A stretch of 64,000 nt of DNA from the NCBI GenBank assembly GCA_033297205.1, contig MU859119.1, positions 1 to 64,000 on the forward strand, written 5' to 3'. Position 1 is the stretch's first letter; each line of letters opens with the position of its first letter. The translations under genes and the position numbers were made by a program. Positions 1 to 9,732 of this stretch are shown piece after piece. The DNA is from Pseudoneurospora amorphoporcata. Its lineage: Eukaryota > Ascomycota > Sordariomycetes > Sordariales > Sordariaceae. The notes under the pieces were generated by a model. That model did no database searches. It saw only the letters and a list, made by a program, of their open reading frames with translations, and was not told the origin of the DNA.

Positions 1-69
1 GGAATCCCAGCCCAGTTGGAAAGGCTTGAAAGGATCAATAAGGCCTTCGAGACCAAAGTAGTTTATTAG
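1..69 (+). CDS. Possible 3' end of a protein-coding gene cut by the window edge
   Basis: Frame 1 is open from the first base and reads 22 codons rich in Leu, Glu, Arg and Lys before a TAG at 67-69. The peptide looks like the end of an amphipathic helix. It is too short to assign, and an open frame of this length can occur by chance. Confidence 0.2.
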   Translation, partial: GIPAQLERLERINKAFETKVVY

Positions 70-499
70 CTGAATTGAACTACTGTTCCAAGCCCTGAAT
101 ACAGCCCTTGTCACATGAACGAAACCTACCAGGCGTTCGCTCTCAACATGCCCTCCATCTCCTTCACTGTTTCTGGTGTGTGTCGAGGCTGATGGCGGTC
201 TATCGTGGAGGTTGCCGACACCATCTTTTCTTCCTTGAGAAATACTCAGACACTTCTTCACTCTCTCGAAGTCATACTATCAACCTCGCTTCGTGTCACT
301 GTTGATATCTGCAGCACACGTCGTTTTGGTAGGCAGATGCTGCCATTATAACGTTCATCCTGTCTATTCCATTAGGATTGCGCATGGTCTGTCCGTGGTT
401 TCCTTCCTTATCAAATCCCATTCCACAATGTACCCAGAGTTCCCCTTCCACGACCCAGCTACTGTTCATGATCCAGTCTGATGCAACTATGCCTCTCAT
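70..499. other. Intergenic, nothing recognised
   Basis: Only short ATG-initiated frames are present on both strands. None has a signal peptide, membrane helix or family motif. Confidence 0.5.
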
Positions 500-991
500 T
501 TACTGAACAGCAGCAGTCTCCCCCTTGTTGATGCAATAGATGACGGTGAACCAAGTGAGTGCAATAAAAGCAATGGCCGCAAATACAACTAGGATGGCAA
601 ATCCCGGCGTCGCCATACCTGCTACGTCTCGACGGTGTGCTCTGCTTGCTCTCCTAATATTCCGCTCCCCTAAATGTTCTTCTGTGCTGTAGTAATGCGC
701 ACCTCGCGCCCTACCCCCGTCTTCGCGTGGAATAATCTCCCGCTTTCGACCGGCAAAGCGGGTGTTTCTCTCTCGGGCTCGAACCGGGCCCCCACGAGCG
801 TGGTAGACCGTGGGCATCGCGACAGCCGCAGGTGGCTGCTGGCTTCTGTGGATCGCATCGGTGTTTCGCTTGGAGATTTCTGGAGCCCCTGACGGAGACA
901 CTCGGGATTTTGGAACGAGGACAGCGGCAGAGATAGCGGCTGTGATGAGGAGCGTAAGGGCGAATCGAATGAACCGTGGTGGATGCATCAT
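500..991 (-). CDS. Small signal-peptide plus C-terminal membrane-helix protein (VPKS family, member 1)
   Basis: A 163-residue single-exon frame; function unknown. The ATG at 991 is chosen because a good signal peptide (about residues 1-23) begins there; the longer frame adds a polar leader. At the predicted cleavage point is an A-V-L-V-P-K-S motif (residues 23-29), nearly identical to the protein at 2951-3373. The middle is rich in Arg, Glu and Gly with dibasic pairs (KR 41-42, RR 115-116, RRD 120-122). A membrane helix spans about 129-153, leaving a short cytoplasmic end. It would be a type I membrane or shed protein. The dibasic RRD sits about seven residues before the helix, so Kex2 cleavage could release the whole ectodomain; that is inference. 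I know of no named family. Confidence 0.65.
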   Translation of the reverse strand: MMHPPRFIRFALTLLITAAISAAVLVPKSRVSPSGAPEISKRNTDAIHRSQQPPAAVAMPTVYHARGGPVRARERNTRFAGRKREIIPREDGGRARGAHYYSTEEHLGERNIRRASRAHRRDVAGMATPGFAILVVFAAIAFIALTWFTVIYCINKGETAAVQ

Positions 992-1486
992 GGTGTGTTT
1001 CTGATTGTTAAGTCGTGCCGGGTCTTGGGTAGAAGAAGATGATGCTGGCAAGGAGAAATGGTCAGCCAGCGTCGCAGCGAGCAAGCTTTTGTAGGATGGG
1101 GAGATGGACTCTCGCGACGGCGCGCTGAGAGCCAGCGGATGGGTGTTAACGCCTATGACTCACGTGCTCGTCCCTTCAATGGCTTTTGTTGTTGGTTCTT
1201 TCGTCGCTGTTGCGATTCTCGGTGTCCATCGCTTCCCTTTGTCTAGAAGTAGAATGCCTCCGCCAACGAGCCTGTTTGTTGCATGACGGAAAATAGCCCA
1301 GTAGACTGGCAACGAATGGTGGATGGCTTGGCATCTGCTATTCCTAGCATTTTCCGTATACCGTATGGCTAGGAGGGTGGTAGCGGAAAGGTAATTCTTT
1401 GAAGTCGTGACAGTTCGAAGAGGACAGGCAGGCAGGACGCGGTGATGAGGTTAAGACAGGACTGCGGGGCATGACAGGGAATATCC

Positions 1487-1553
1487 AGGAGAGGTGGGCG
1501 CTAATGGAGGGGTACTGCCTTATTGGGATATGAAACGCGCTTTGATTGGTTGA
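1487..1553 (+). repeat. Direct repeat copy 1
   Basis: Contains GGTGGGCGCTAATGG, then GGGGT, TGCC, ATTGGGA and GATTGGT in order. The same series of blocks recurs at 2345-2411 with mismatches between blocks. It lies about 500 bp upstream of the start of the gene at 500-991. Confidence 0.45.
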
Positions 1554-2344
1554 TCGCACCTACTCGATTAACGTGATGAGCCCACAATCCTGGACCGAGA
1601 GCAAAAGGGAAAAGGACTCGGAAAAAGTGAAAGAAATTGATGACGGAAAAGACTTGAGATATTACCCGTGAGGGTTGGAAACTACACCCGCCATTCCTGA
1701 ATTTAGGTACCATAAACTAACTTCCTCCTTCCAGCCCGCTCTCCTAAGTCCCGATCTCTACATCCTTGTGTCTCCCGGTCAATTCTTCATCCCCATCCTT
1801 GACTTTATCCTTACAGGTGCGGCCATATTTAAGCAAAAGATGGAAAAAATAGCCCCGGCAATAAGACCCGGGATTGCAACATGGAGCACGATCTTAATGA
1901 AAACATATCCGGCTTTTCTGCCCGGGTCAAATTCCTCCGGCGGTTCTTCGTTCTCGCCTGCACCGCTGTTCGTCTCTCTCTTGACTGCCTCGAAATCTAG
2001 GAGACTAGGACATCCCTCCTTTATTCTTCTCCAATACCGGCGGTACCAGCCCCACCAGATTCGACCCTTATTAAGTCGTGTAGCCGACGTGCGAGACCTT
2101 TGTGCTCCATGCCTAGGCTCTTCCCAAGTTCCCGTTTGTCGTGTTCATCTCGCCCGTTGGTCGCGTTGTTGTAGGGCACCATAGACCCTGGCCATAAGGT
2201 GCCGTCGGAGTTGTACGAACAACTGTGGTGATTTTATCGCCGTCCATAAATTGTAGAAACTAGCAATCATTTTCGGTACTAACCGTATTAAATAAAAAGA
2301 AAACGAGAAGACAAGTTGATGCTAACCCCGCGAGCCAATCCTGG

Positions 2345-2411
2345 CGAGGTGGGTGCGCTAATGGCGGGGTGTTGCCACATTGGGACAACACGCCACGTAT
2401 GATTGGTCATT
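2345..2411 (+). repeat. Direct repeat copy 2
   Basis: Second copy of the pattern at 1487-1553, with GCGCTAATGG, GGGGT, TGCC, ATTGGGA and GATTGGT in the same order. The GATTGGT block holds an inverted CCAAT box, so the pair may be duplicated promoter DNA. Confidence 0.45.
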
Positions 2412-2950
2412 TTCCATTTGGCGCTAGTCCTCCTTCAATACCTTAATTGGAGCCCCACTGCCATCCATCTTCCTCCTTCACCATCAGGCGCCGAATGTTC
2501 ACAGCTCGTCATCTTCCATCACCACGAGTAGTCTAGTTGGTGAACTTCTCACGAATGGTTCTTCTATATCTTCATATCTCATTATACTCACAAGTGCATT
2601 GTCAACCACCTGCAAAACCCGAAGGATACGCACCAAACTGCGGGGGCAACCGGCAAGATACCTATTTTGCGAATACAGCTGCTCCCACGCACGACCGCAA
2701 TTCTTCCAGCCCATCCAGCCAACCAGACACTTAGTATTTTGCGCTTTTGAATCCATAAAATTGCGCATTGCATTTTCCTTCTCTCTATCCCAGGATTCTT
2801 AAATCACTCGAATACAACTATAATTTTCCCCCTCCACAGCCTTCTCGTTACCGTCCACTAGCCCATAATCTCCATTCAATCCCACCACGATCCTTCCTAT
2901 CATCTTTCTCTCTCTCTCTCTCTCGTTGGTTTCGCATGGATACCCATCGT

Positions 2951-3373
2951 TCAATACCCTTGGAATTTCCGCCAGGTTATCACCGCGATTCCGACGAACA
3001 AAAGACCTACAAGAACAGCAACGACAATGATGATGGTGTTGTTGGAGGATCCCCCGTCTCGCCTGTAGATGCCTCCATGTTCCTCAGTGCTCTCCCTGGC
3101 CTTGATATTGGTGCCGTCCGCAATGTATGCGAAATGTGTTTCTTGCGCGCCCTCTTCTCTTTCCTTGTTGTTGCGGGACGGCTGTGCTGACCAGTCTGGG
3201 CTACGATAGTAGATGGGCGTGCTCCATGTCGTCTTGGTGTCCGAGCTGACGCCGGTCGTCACCTTGGCAATATCTTGACCGTTGGGCTCTGATTTGGGTA
3301 CGACGAATGCAACCGATGTGCCGGAGAGAATAGCCAGGTGGAGACCACGGAGTAGACTTAGTTGTGGGTGCAT
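2951..3373 (-). CDS. Small signal-peptide plus C-terminal membrane-helix protein (VPKS family, member 2)
   Basis: A 140-residue single-exon frame. The start at 3373 is preferred over 3424 because MHPQLSLLRG begins a signal peptide (1-22). The motif A-F-V-V-P-K-S follows at residues 22-28, matching A-V-L-V-P-K-S of the neighbour at 500-991; both proteins also begin with MHP or MMHP. A polar, Glu/Thr-rich ectodomain ends in a dibasic RRD (104-106), then a Ser/Asn linker and a strong membrane helix (113-134), ending in a six-residue cytoplasmic tail. Topology is type I. Shared architecture, motif and orientation make these two genes likely tandem paralogues. Function unknown. Confidence 0.65.
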   Translation of the reverse strand: MHPQLSLLRGLHLAILSGTSVAFVVPKSEPNGQDIAKVTTGVSSDTKTTWSTPIYYRSPDWSAQPSRNNKEREEGAQETHFAYIADGTNIKARESTEEHGGIYRRDGGSSNNTIIIVVAVLVGLLFVGIAVITWRKFQGY

Positions 3374-3701
3374 TTTAATTTCGAGAACTTGGAGGAGGAG
3401 GGTTGCGTTTGGGATCTCGTCCAACTCAGCGAGGTCAAGATGCGCAGGCAGGTTAATGGAAGCTCAACTCTAGTGTTTTGTGGAACACTTTGTGCCCAAA
3501 TCACGTTTCCGGAACAGCGCGCGCTTTATATCTACAGATATATCCAATCCATTACTGGCGTGTGAATCACATTCTCTACCAGAATATCTAGCTTGCAAGA
3601 ACCAGAAGGGTGGCGTCAGAGCGAAATCCCAAAGGGTTCGTGACGGCAGTGTTGCACATCACCGCCCGCTTCGTTTGTCGGCATCCGCAGTATCTCAAGC
3701 C

Positions 3702-3920
3702 ATGGCGACTGCTGCTACTACTCTTACCACCATCGAAACCCATACGAGCACCAAAACTTCAAGGATCAGAACCTCGAGCACCTCAAGCATCTCTAAAACA
3801 ACAATGGCAACGACAATGGAGGCTAGTGGTTCAAAGAAGAATGGGAGTAGTGTCTTGGAGCGGCCGGGTTTGTTGACGGGGGCGGGGTTGGGGCTGGTTG
3901 TCTTGGGGTTGTTTGCTTGA
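3702..3920 (+). CDS. Possible small Thr/Ser-rich protein with a hydrophobic C-terminus
   Basis: A 72-residue frame with a strong start context (GCCATGG). It is almost half Thr and Ser, then a KK pair and a hydrophobic Gly/Leu tail ending at the stop, as in GPI-anchored or tail-anchored proteins. There is no signal peptide at this start, so it may be a decayed 3' part of a GPI protein gene, or may have an upstream exon I cannot place. The last 25 residues resemble the tail of the protein at 24723-25238 in style only. Confidence 0.3.
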   Translation: MATAATTLTTIETHTSTKTSRIRTSSTSSISKTTMATTMEASGSKKNGSSVLERPGLLTGAGLGLVVLGLFA

Positions 3921-5397
3921 TGACGGGATGACCCAGTGTGACAAGGGCAGTGATCCGGGCTTGGAACAGTCGTTCAATTCAGCTACAAAGGCTAGGCTTC
4001 AAGGCCTTCTTATACCAAAGAGGCTTGGTACGTACTGAGGTACGCACCGAGCCTTGTTGCCTAATGCCTCAAGGTATCTATCTGGCGGTCTTCGTACATA
4101 TGGACCTTCCTGAGTGCTTCCAACCATTCTCCTTCTTCCTTCTGGCGCCGGCCTTCGTTCGGTCGCCCTCATGATGATGCTCATGTCACAGGGTTAGACC
4201 TCTGTGATTGTCGTACGTGATTGCCGTCATGGCTCACCACCATGTACTATTCACATGCTTGTGCAGGCTGCAGCTGCTTCAGAAGCAGCTACAGCGGCAC
4301 TTATAAGGCTGACGTCAAGCGTTGAGGTTCTGTTAGCCTTGGAAACCCTAACCCAGAACTGTAGGCAAATGTCCGTGTGACACCCAGTTAGAAGATCATC
4401 ATGGGTGAGACGCTGGGATGGGATGAAGATGGGGAATCAGAGCTTCTTAGCTTTGGAGTTGTGGATGAATTACGATGTGGCTGTTAGGAATGGAATGCTA
4501 GGATGAATCAAGACAGTCCAGAGCGCGACTGATTGCCGTGCATGTTCTTGGTGCCCTGAATGCTCGGCAACGGAACTTGGCGTGTGAGCGCCTACCATGT
4601 GCGGCTCGTTGGCCGTTGGGCAGTAGATAATAAGCTTTGTTGTTGGGCCGCCGCCACCTGGTAAGGTTGGCTGGCACCTGGCCCACTTTCACTTCCAGAC
4701 CACACCAGGATTTTGTCCTTCTTCCTTTCTCTTCCCGTAGCGCTTCCTTTCGTGATCATCCACAATATCATCATTTCTTTGATTCAGCATATCGCTTCCC
4801 ACATTTGTTGATCAAAGGCGGCGTCGCGGGCCACGGGACCCATGCCGTCAATGCTTTCAGGTGTGAAAGTGCCCCTGTTGTTTCGATGAAAGCTTGGTTG
4901 ACTGGATGTGAATGGTGAGCCGGAACTGGAAAATGTTGCACCAACAGACCCGATTAATTCATTGACTTGGGAGTCCGGGGCAATAAGGGCGGATAAGGTC
5001 GAATAAGTCGCGGCGCTAGAAGGAAATTACTGCGATTCGACCACTTTGTTGACCTCAATGCTCCTCACCATATATCCTATTCTATACTTTCGCCGCGCGC
5101 TTAAATCGTCTTCTTCACCAACTGTCCCTGCTTGAAAGATTGAGTTCCTAAGAATTGCAGTCCCTATCTCTCGTTCAGCCGTCATGTCCCAACCATGTTA
5201 TAAGCAGGAGCTGGCTCCTGCAAAGGCGTTGGTCTGGAAGCTTGACATCATGCCCCACAAAGTCATTCTCTCTGGCAGAGCAACAGCTACCACCATCATC
5301 CAAAAGGGCAAGAACGCACTGATTTCTATCGTCCAAGTCGCACCTCCTACTACGCCATCTTCAACTGAAGACAAGCAATCAATGCCTTCCTCTCGCA
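3921..5397. other. Intergenic, promoter of the 5398 gene at its right end
   Basis: No gene recognised. A TATA-like CATATATCC lies near 5070 and pyrimidine-rich tracts follow before 5398. Other frames here (for example 5184-5858) overlap the next gene and look spurious. Confidence 0.4.
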
Positions 5398-6171
5398 ATG
5401 CACTACCCTATTCTCCTCTCATTCCTGGCATATGGCCTTCTAGGCCTACCTTTTGGTGCCGCCGCTCCGCTTCCATCAACGACTTTCTCGAGCCTGAAGG
5501 AGCGCAACTTGAAGCCCATCCACTTGGAGAGAGAACTCCCAAGCCCGACATCAGTTCCTCCCACTCCAAGCCAAATCCTTCATTCGCCGTCGTTCAAACG
5601 GAACCTTCTCTTTCCCTCGGCAGTGATCTCGGCTATCGCTACGACTCCCATCAAGCCTGCAGGAGTGAAGCAGAAGCGCCAGGACAATCATCCCATCGAA
5701 ACTTCCCTGAGCACGGCCAAGATACATGTATCAGAGGCTACGCACCACCTGACCAAGAGACAGCCAGAAGATTCAGACGTCGAAGAGAGATCACCGACCA
5801 CGCCAGGCGAAGAGCCAAGGGCATGGTCCGACTTCGACAACCGAAACCGAGGCTCTAACTCTCCACTCAGTGCTGCTGCAACCATCAAGACGGCTAGAGC
5901 AGGTCCTGCTGATACGGACTGGAACGAGGAGAAGAAGTGTTGGGCACCCAAGCATTCCCTGTCGTTCTACGGCTTCATCGGAGCGGCCAGTGCCGTTGCG
6001 TTTTGGACGTTTATGCAAATTGTGTTTTTCCTCCTGGGTTTGCCGGCGTCCCTGGGGTATTTCACCGTCTGCTTGGAGTATGGAAGAGCGCAGACGAAGG
6101 TGAATGTTGAGCAGTTTCGTCAATTTACCCAAAGTGTAGTAAAGATAGGAACTGGTGAGAATCAGAAGTAA
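5398..6171 (+). CDS. Secreted/membrane protein with several Kex2-type sites and a C-terminal helix (cluster member 3)
   Basis: A 257-residue single-exon frame; no known family. A classic signal peptide (1-23) is followed by A-P-L-P at 23-26, resembling the [VL]P[KR] mature end of its neighbours. The ectodomain is Pro/Ser/Thr-rich with Lys-Arg pairs at 67-68, 93-94 and 120-121, the last two followed by Gln, as in Kex2 substrates. A long hydrophobic region (about 189-224) can form one or two membrane helices, and a 30-residue polar tail follows. Spacing of the KR sites could yield two or three peptides if processed; that is inference. Confidence 0.6.
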   Translation: MHYPILLSFLAYGLLGLPFGAAAPLPSTTFSSLKERNLKPIHLERELPSPTSVPPTPSQILHSPSFKRNLLFPSAVISAIATTPIKPAGVKQKRQDNHPIETSLSTAKIHVSEATHHLTKRQPEDSDVEERSPTTPGEEPRAWSDFDNRNRGSNSPLSAAATIKTARAGPADTDWNEEKKCWAPKHSLSFYGFIGAASAVAFWTFMQIVFFLLGLPASLGYFTVCLEYGRAQTKVNVEQFRQFTQSVVKIGTGENQK

Positions 6172-7227
6172 TCCGTGAGAGAGGACCGGACCTCGAGGGC
6201 TGTGTGGACAGCGTGGTTGTGTGGAATGGAGCCCGGCTGAATGTGGCGTGGATTTCTTTGAGATGATTATGCTGTCAGTAAAGGTTCGCTTGGTTGGTTA
6301 GAGTAGTTTTTTAAGGGGTAGATTGCAATGTATAATGTGGTGGATAAGTTGACACATGGAATGTTCGGTTGCACAGCGTCATGTGCATGCGTACCTCTAT
6401 TGTAATCGTAATCGTTAATGACTGACCTATCCAAACCCGACAAACCTTGAAACGAACTTGCCTCATTAGTGCGGCATATTTTCCACCTTTGCACTCAGAT
6501 ATTTCCCGTCCGTATCATCTGTTTCGTTGTTATGCATCACGATGCCACCCACATTTGCTATGTAACGTTCTCGATGATTCAAAAAGTCGGGTGGTAGAAA
6601 ACAAGCACTCGGTAGATCTCAAAGGGACTTCTACCCATGTCAATACCCTTGATTGGGTTTGGTGTCTGCCGGTAGCTGAACAATGCTTTCCAAGTGAGAG
6701 GAGATAGTCCTTCATAAAAGAGTAGCGCTGTAGCGCCGGCATGCTGAGTGCCATAGCAGTCAAAAGAAAAGACCTGCTTTGTCCTAGAGTTTGTTGGGCT
6801 GTCGGCTGTTGGGCAATTGCCCAGGGGGCACGTGAAAAACGTGAGGAACGTATGAGCGACAGCATCATGGAGGAAAACATGAGCCATGTCACTTAAGCCA
6901 CCAAGCCTTTGTCTGTAGATCGCAAGGTGTTTACTACACTTTTCCCGCGCGCTAACGCTGCAGATTCCCTAGAAAAGAGATGTAACCGCCTAAGCGTTTA
7001 GTTGGTATATCCTCTCAATTTTGAACGTCTAGAGATTCGCTGCTTCAAATGGTATAAGTGACGCAGCAGACACCCGTTTCCTCTGACCTACCGGCCCTCT
7101 TATCATTACCAAAGCCACTAAGCGTTACTGTGTTGCACTGGCTAGTAGAAGAAGCAAAGTACCTTGTAACTGCATTCATACGCCTCTACAGCACTAGAAG
7201 CATACTTTTGGCTATATTTTTCTCGTA
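6172..7227. other. Intergenic, nothing recognised
   Basis: No frame with a plausible start, signal peptide or domain. A TATATTTTT stretch just before 7228 could serve as the TATA region of the next gene. Confidence 0.4.
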
Positions 7228-7836
7228 ATGCGTCCGCTGTCTTTCCTCCCTCTTATACTATGCACCTTGCTTCACTTCTGTGTTGGTATAGCGCTACCCA
7301 AGACACGGACGACGACGCCGAATCTCATTCTTAGCCTCAGGGAGCCCGTCCACTCGGCACACGAGGCCTCCTCCTCCAGCGCGGCTATCATTGCCAATTT
7401 GAAGCCTCGTTCTATCGCCCCAGTCCTGACGAACAGATAAGAAGACGACTTCGTTAGCCACGAGGTACATGTACCCAGAACACCAGACGAAGTACCGCGG
7501 CTTCCAGATACAGTGCATGTTTCGACAAGTCACATCAGCAGGTCGGACAGCGGCAGGGAGGCACAGAATGATGACGAGCTCCCAGATGGTACCAGATATT
7601 CCAGAACCGTGACTTCCACAGTATGGCCGAGGGACGATACCACTAGCAAGCGGGACAGAGGGATAACATCTATTGAGAAGAGAGACGCTGGCGGGCTCTC
7701 CTTTGGGGCAATCGCGGGACTCATTCTTGGCGGTATTGTTGTGGCAGGTTTAATCGTCATGGCGTGCTGCATGTATAGTAGGAAACGGGAAGAAGTGGCT
7801 AAAGGGGGAAATGCAAACGGAGAACATGGGTATTAG
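7228..7836 (+). pseudogene. Signal-peptide/membrane-helix protein interrupted by one in-frame stop (cluster member 4)
   Basis: One reading frame of 203 codons, broken only by TAA at 7438-7440 (codon 71). The 5' part codes a signal peptide (1-20) and I-A-L-P-K-T at 21-26, the family motif. The 3' part, in the same frame, codes an acidic/Thr-rich ectodomain, a dibasic KRD about five residues before a Gly/Val-rich membrane helix (codons 158-183), and a basic cytoplasmic tail. Both halves are needed for the family architecture, so this looks like one gene with a recent nonsense mutation. Stop readthrough or a base error are alternatives. I tested a donor at 7286 with an acceptor at 7436; it removes too few bases to keep the frame. 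Confidence 0.6.
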
Positions 7837-8373
7837 GTTTCTTGGCAAATCCTGACCTAGCACAGCTCTACTGTGCCTCCTTTGAAGGATATTTTTAGGT
7901 TGGTCAGGGGAAGGATTATCCGGTATGATCATGGGAGCGGGGGGTTTATCCTCGAGTTAGAATGGTGATTTGTGTTTTTCGAGTGGATTTGTCGATTTTA
8001 TGTTACTTCAAGGGTTTCCAATGCGCTGCTTTGTTTGAACCCTTTGCTTGGTGGTTTGTGATACGTGAATCCGGCCAGCCTGTTGAGAACATTTTGTCAG
8101 TGTGCTATTTTGATCAGGACGGGTGGATTGAAGGCAGTGACGGTTCATGGTTTATCAACAACGCGCCGAGGAACACTCAAACCCTTAGTTTCCGATCCAA
8201 GGGCCACTGGGAGGTGTGAAAAGGCTTTCTTTTCGAACAAAGAGGCTGATATCTTGCTCCCAGCCCGTACCCCGCTAGAAGACGGGCAATAAAAGCAACC
8301 CAACGGGAGCACAAATCACCTCTGGGAGATTCTCGGCCATGCAACCCCGACTTAAACCACTCGCGAACACACA
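7837..8373. other. Intergenic, nothing recognised
   Basis: Overlapping short frames only; no motif seen. Confidence 0.45.
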
Positions 8374-8889
8374 ATGCATATCAATCTTTGCTGTTGGAAG
8401 TATTGCAGCTGCGACCCCCATGGGCCCTGCAAGAAATCCGTCGAAGCCGCTAAAATCCGAGCAAACCAGCAAGCAGCAAGAACGGCGCGCCGTGGCAAAG
8501 GCGGAGCCAAGGTCACCGAGGTCTTCGGGGACCCAATGGCCCAGGAATATGAAAATCGCACGTACCATCCATATTACAATGCCGGGCCTCTTGGAAGGGG
8601 ACCCCGCCAGGGGCCTCTAAAGCCTCCTCAGAGGCCGACATGGAACAACCCAAATCCTCGACCCGCACATGCACCAAGGGTTGGAGCGCAACCGAGACCT
8701 GTACCACAACCGAAAAGTAAAGCCAGACCCGGAGAGCTTTACATTTTCCCCGTAGCCTACAGCGCACCACCCCGAGGCGCACCACCGCCACCCAGCGTTG
8801 GAGCCAGACCGACAGCTGGACCCGTGCCCAGAATTGGAGCCGTACCCAAGGTCGCCAAGGGTAAAGGTACTAAAGCCAAACATAGGTAG
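8374..8889 (+). CDS. Pro/Arg/Ala-rich basic protein with a Cys-rich N-terminus
   Basis: A 171-residue frame of unknown function. The first 20 residues hold five cysteines (CC, C-S-C, C before KK), which could bind metal or be acylated. The rest is basic and proline-rich with a recurring V-G-A-[QR]-P or I-G-A-V-P unit in the second half, typical of a disordered protein. There is no signal peptide or membrane helix. The frame is moderately long but low in complexity, so it could be non-coding; the repeated units and a Lys-rich end favour a real orphan gene. Confidence 0.4.
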   Translation: MHINLCCWKYCSCDPHGPCKKSVEAAKIRANQQAARTARRGKGGAKVTEVFGDPMAQEYENRTYHPYYNAGPLGRGPRQGPLKPPQRPTWNNPNPRPAHAPRVGAQPRPVPQPKSKARPGELYIFPVAYSAPPRGAPPPPSVGARPTAGPVPRIGAVPKVAKGKGTKAKHR

Positions 8890-9290
8890 CTCGAATCGCA
8901 TGTCTTCCCCCACTCTAGGTTCCTTTCTTACCCGAGGACGCTACGCCTAGATTTAATCGGCCTCCGTAATGCAAATGCCGGCATCTGGATAGCGGTCGGG
9001 CTGTGCTGCTGCGTCGTCTTGATTTTGCCAAGCGCTCGCGGGTGGCTGGCAAAGGAATGCAAAGCGCAAAGCCGTCATTTGGAGCGTAATATGGGAGTTG
9101 AATGGGCGGTAAGTTCTGAAAGGTGTGGTTAACGGAACAGAAGAGAAGAAGGTCAAAGAAGAGCAAGGGAAGAGATGTCGTTGGGAGTTGGGGCGTTGGA
9201 TGACAAAGACTGAGGTGCAGCTGGTCTGTGCGCGGGGCGGGCCACCCGACCAACACATGCAAGGGAGGTTCACCAGTTTGTAGCGTACTA
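8890..9290. other. Intergenic up to the TIR element
   Basis: Two overlapping minus-strand frames (8915-9262 and 8953-9321) run into the element; neither has recognisable features. Confidence 0.4.
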
Positions 9291-9732
9291 CTTCGGGGTT
9301 GTAGTGGTGGGACTTTCTCAACCCCCTCTCATTAAAGAGGGGGAAAAAGAATTATGGGACAAACTTTTATTATGGGATAAACAGAAAGACCAGCGAACCG
9401 CTTAGAAAAGTGTTAGTAGGCGAGATGCAACAACGAGAACAACATCCACCATTTTTCTAAAAGTCCAAGAAAATTTGAGATGTGACAATAAGTTTCGAAA
9501 GGCCTTTCCTCAAAGTTTCATCAATTTCTATTACTATATTAGCGAGAAAAGTGAGAATGAGGATGTTGTTCACGCATATTTCGGGTATATCGATTTGCGG
9601 CGGTTGGGCGGATTTTCTAAGCAGTTCACTGGTCTTTCTATTTGTCCCATAATAAAAGTTTGTCCCATAATTTCTTTTCCCCCTCTTTAATGAGAGGGGG
9701 TTGAGAAAAGTCCCACCACCACAACCCCCAAG
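9291..9732. mobile_element. 442-bp non-autonomous TIR element (MITE), probable TA target duplication
   Basis: The first ~119 bp (9291-9409) and last ~120 bp (9613-9732) are inverted copies of each other, starting CTTCGGGGTTGT and, on the other strand, CTTGGGGGTTGT. TA flanks both ends (9289-9290 and 9733-9734). Differences between arms are mostly C/T transitions plus single-base indels. Each arm contains a smaller palindrome built on CCCCCTCT and AGAGGGGG. The ~200-bp centre codes nothing recognisable. A TA duplication and long TIRs fit a Tc1/mariner-mobilised MITE; the transposase source is not in the window. Confidence 0.75.

Larger units (their letters stand above)
992..2950. other. Intergenic region with a diverged ~65-bp direct repeat
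   Basis: No convincing gene. The 169-codon frame at 1675-2184 starts with TTG and has no recognisable feature. Two similar stretches, about 1487-1553 and 2345-2411, share GCGCTAATGG, ATTGGGA and GATTGGT blocks in the same order (see findings). Confidence 0.4.

Noticed and set aside
1675..2184. 169-codon plus-strand frame
   Set aside because: Starts with TTG and has no signal peptide, domain or codon bias I can support.
7286..7436. Possible intron to bypass the stop at 7438
   Set aside because: The donor and acceptor exist, but removal shifts the frame and loses the membrane helix, so it does not rescue the gene.
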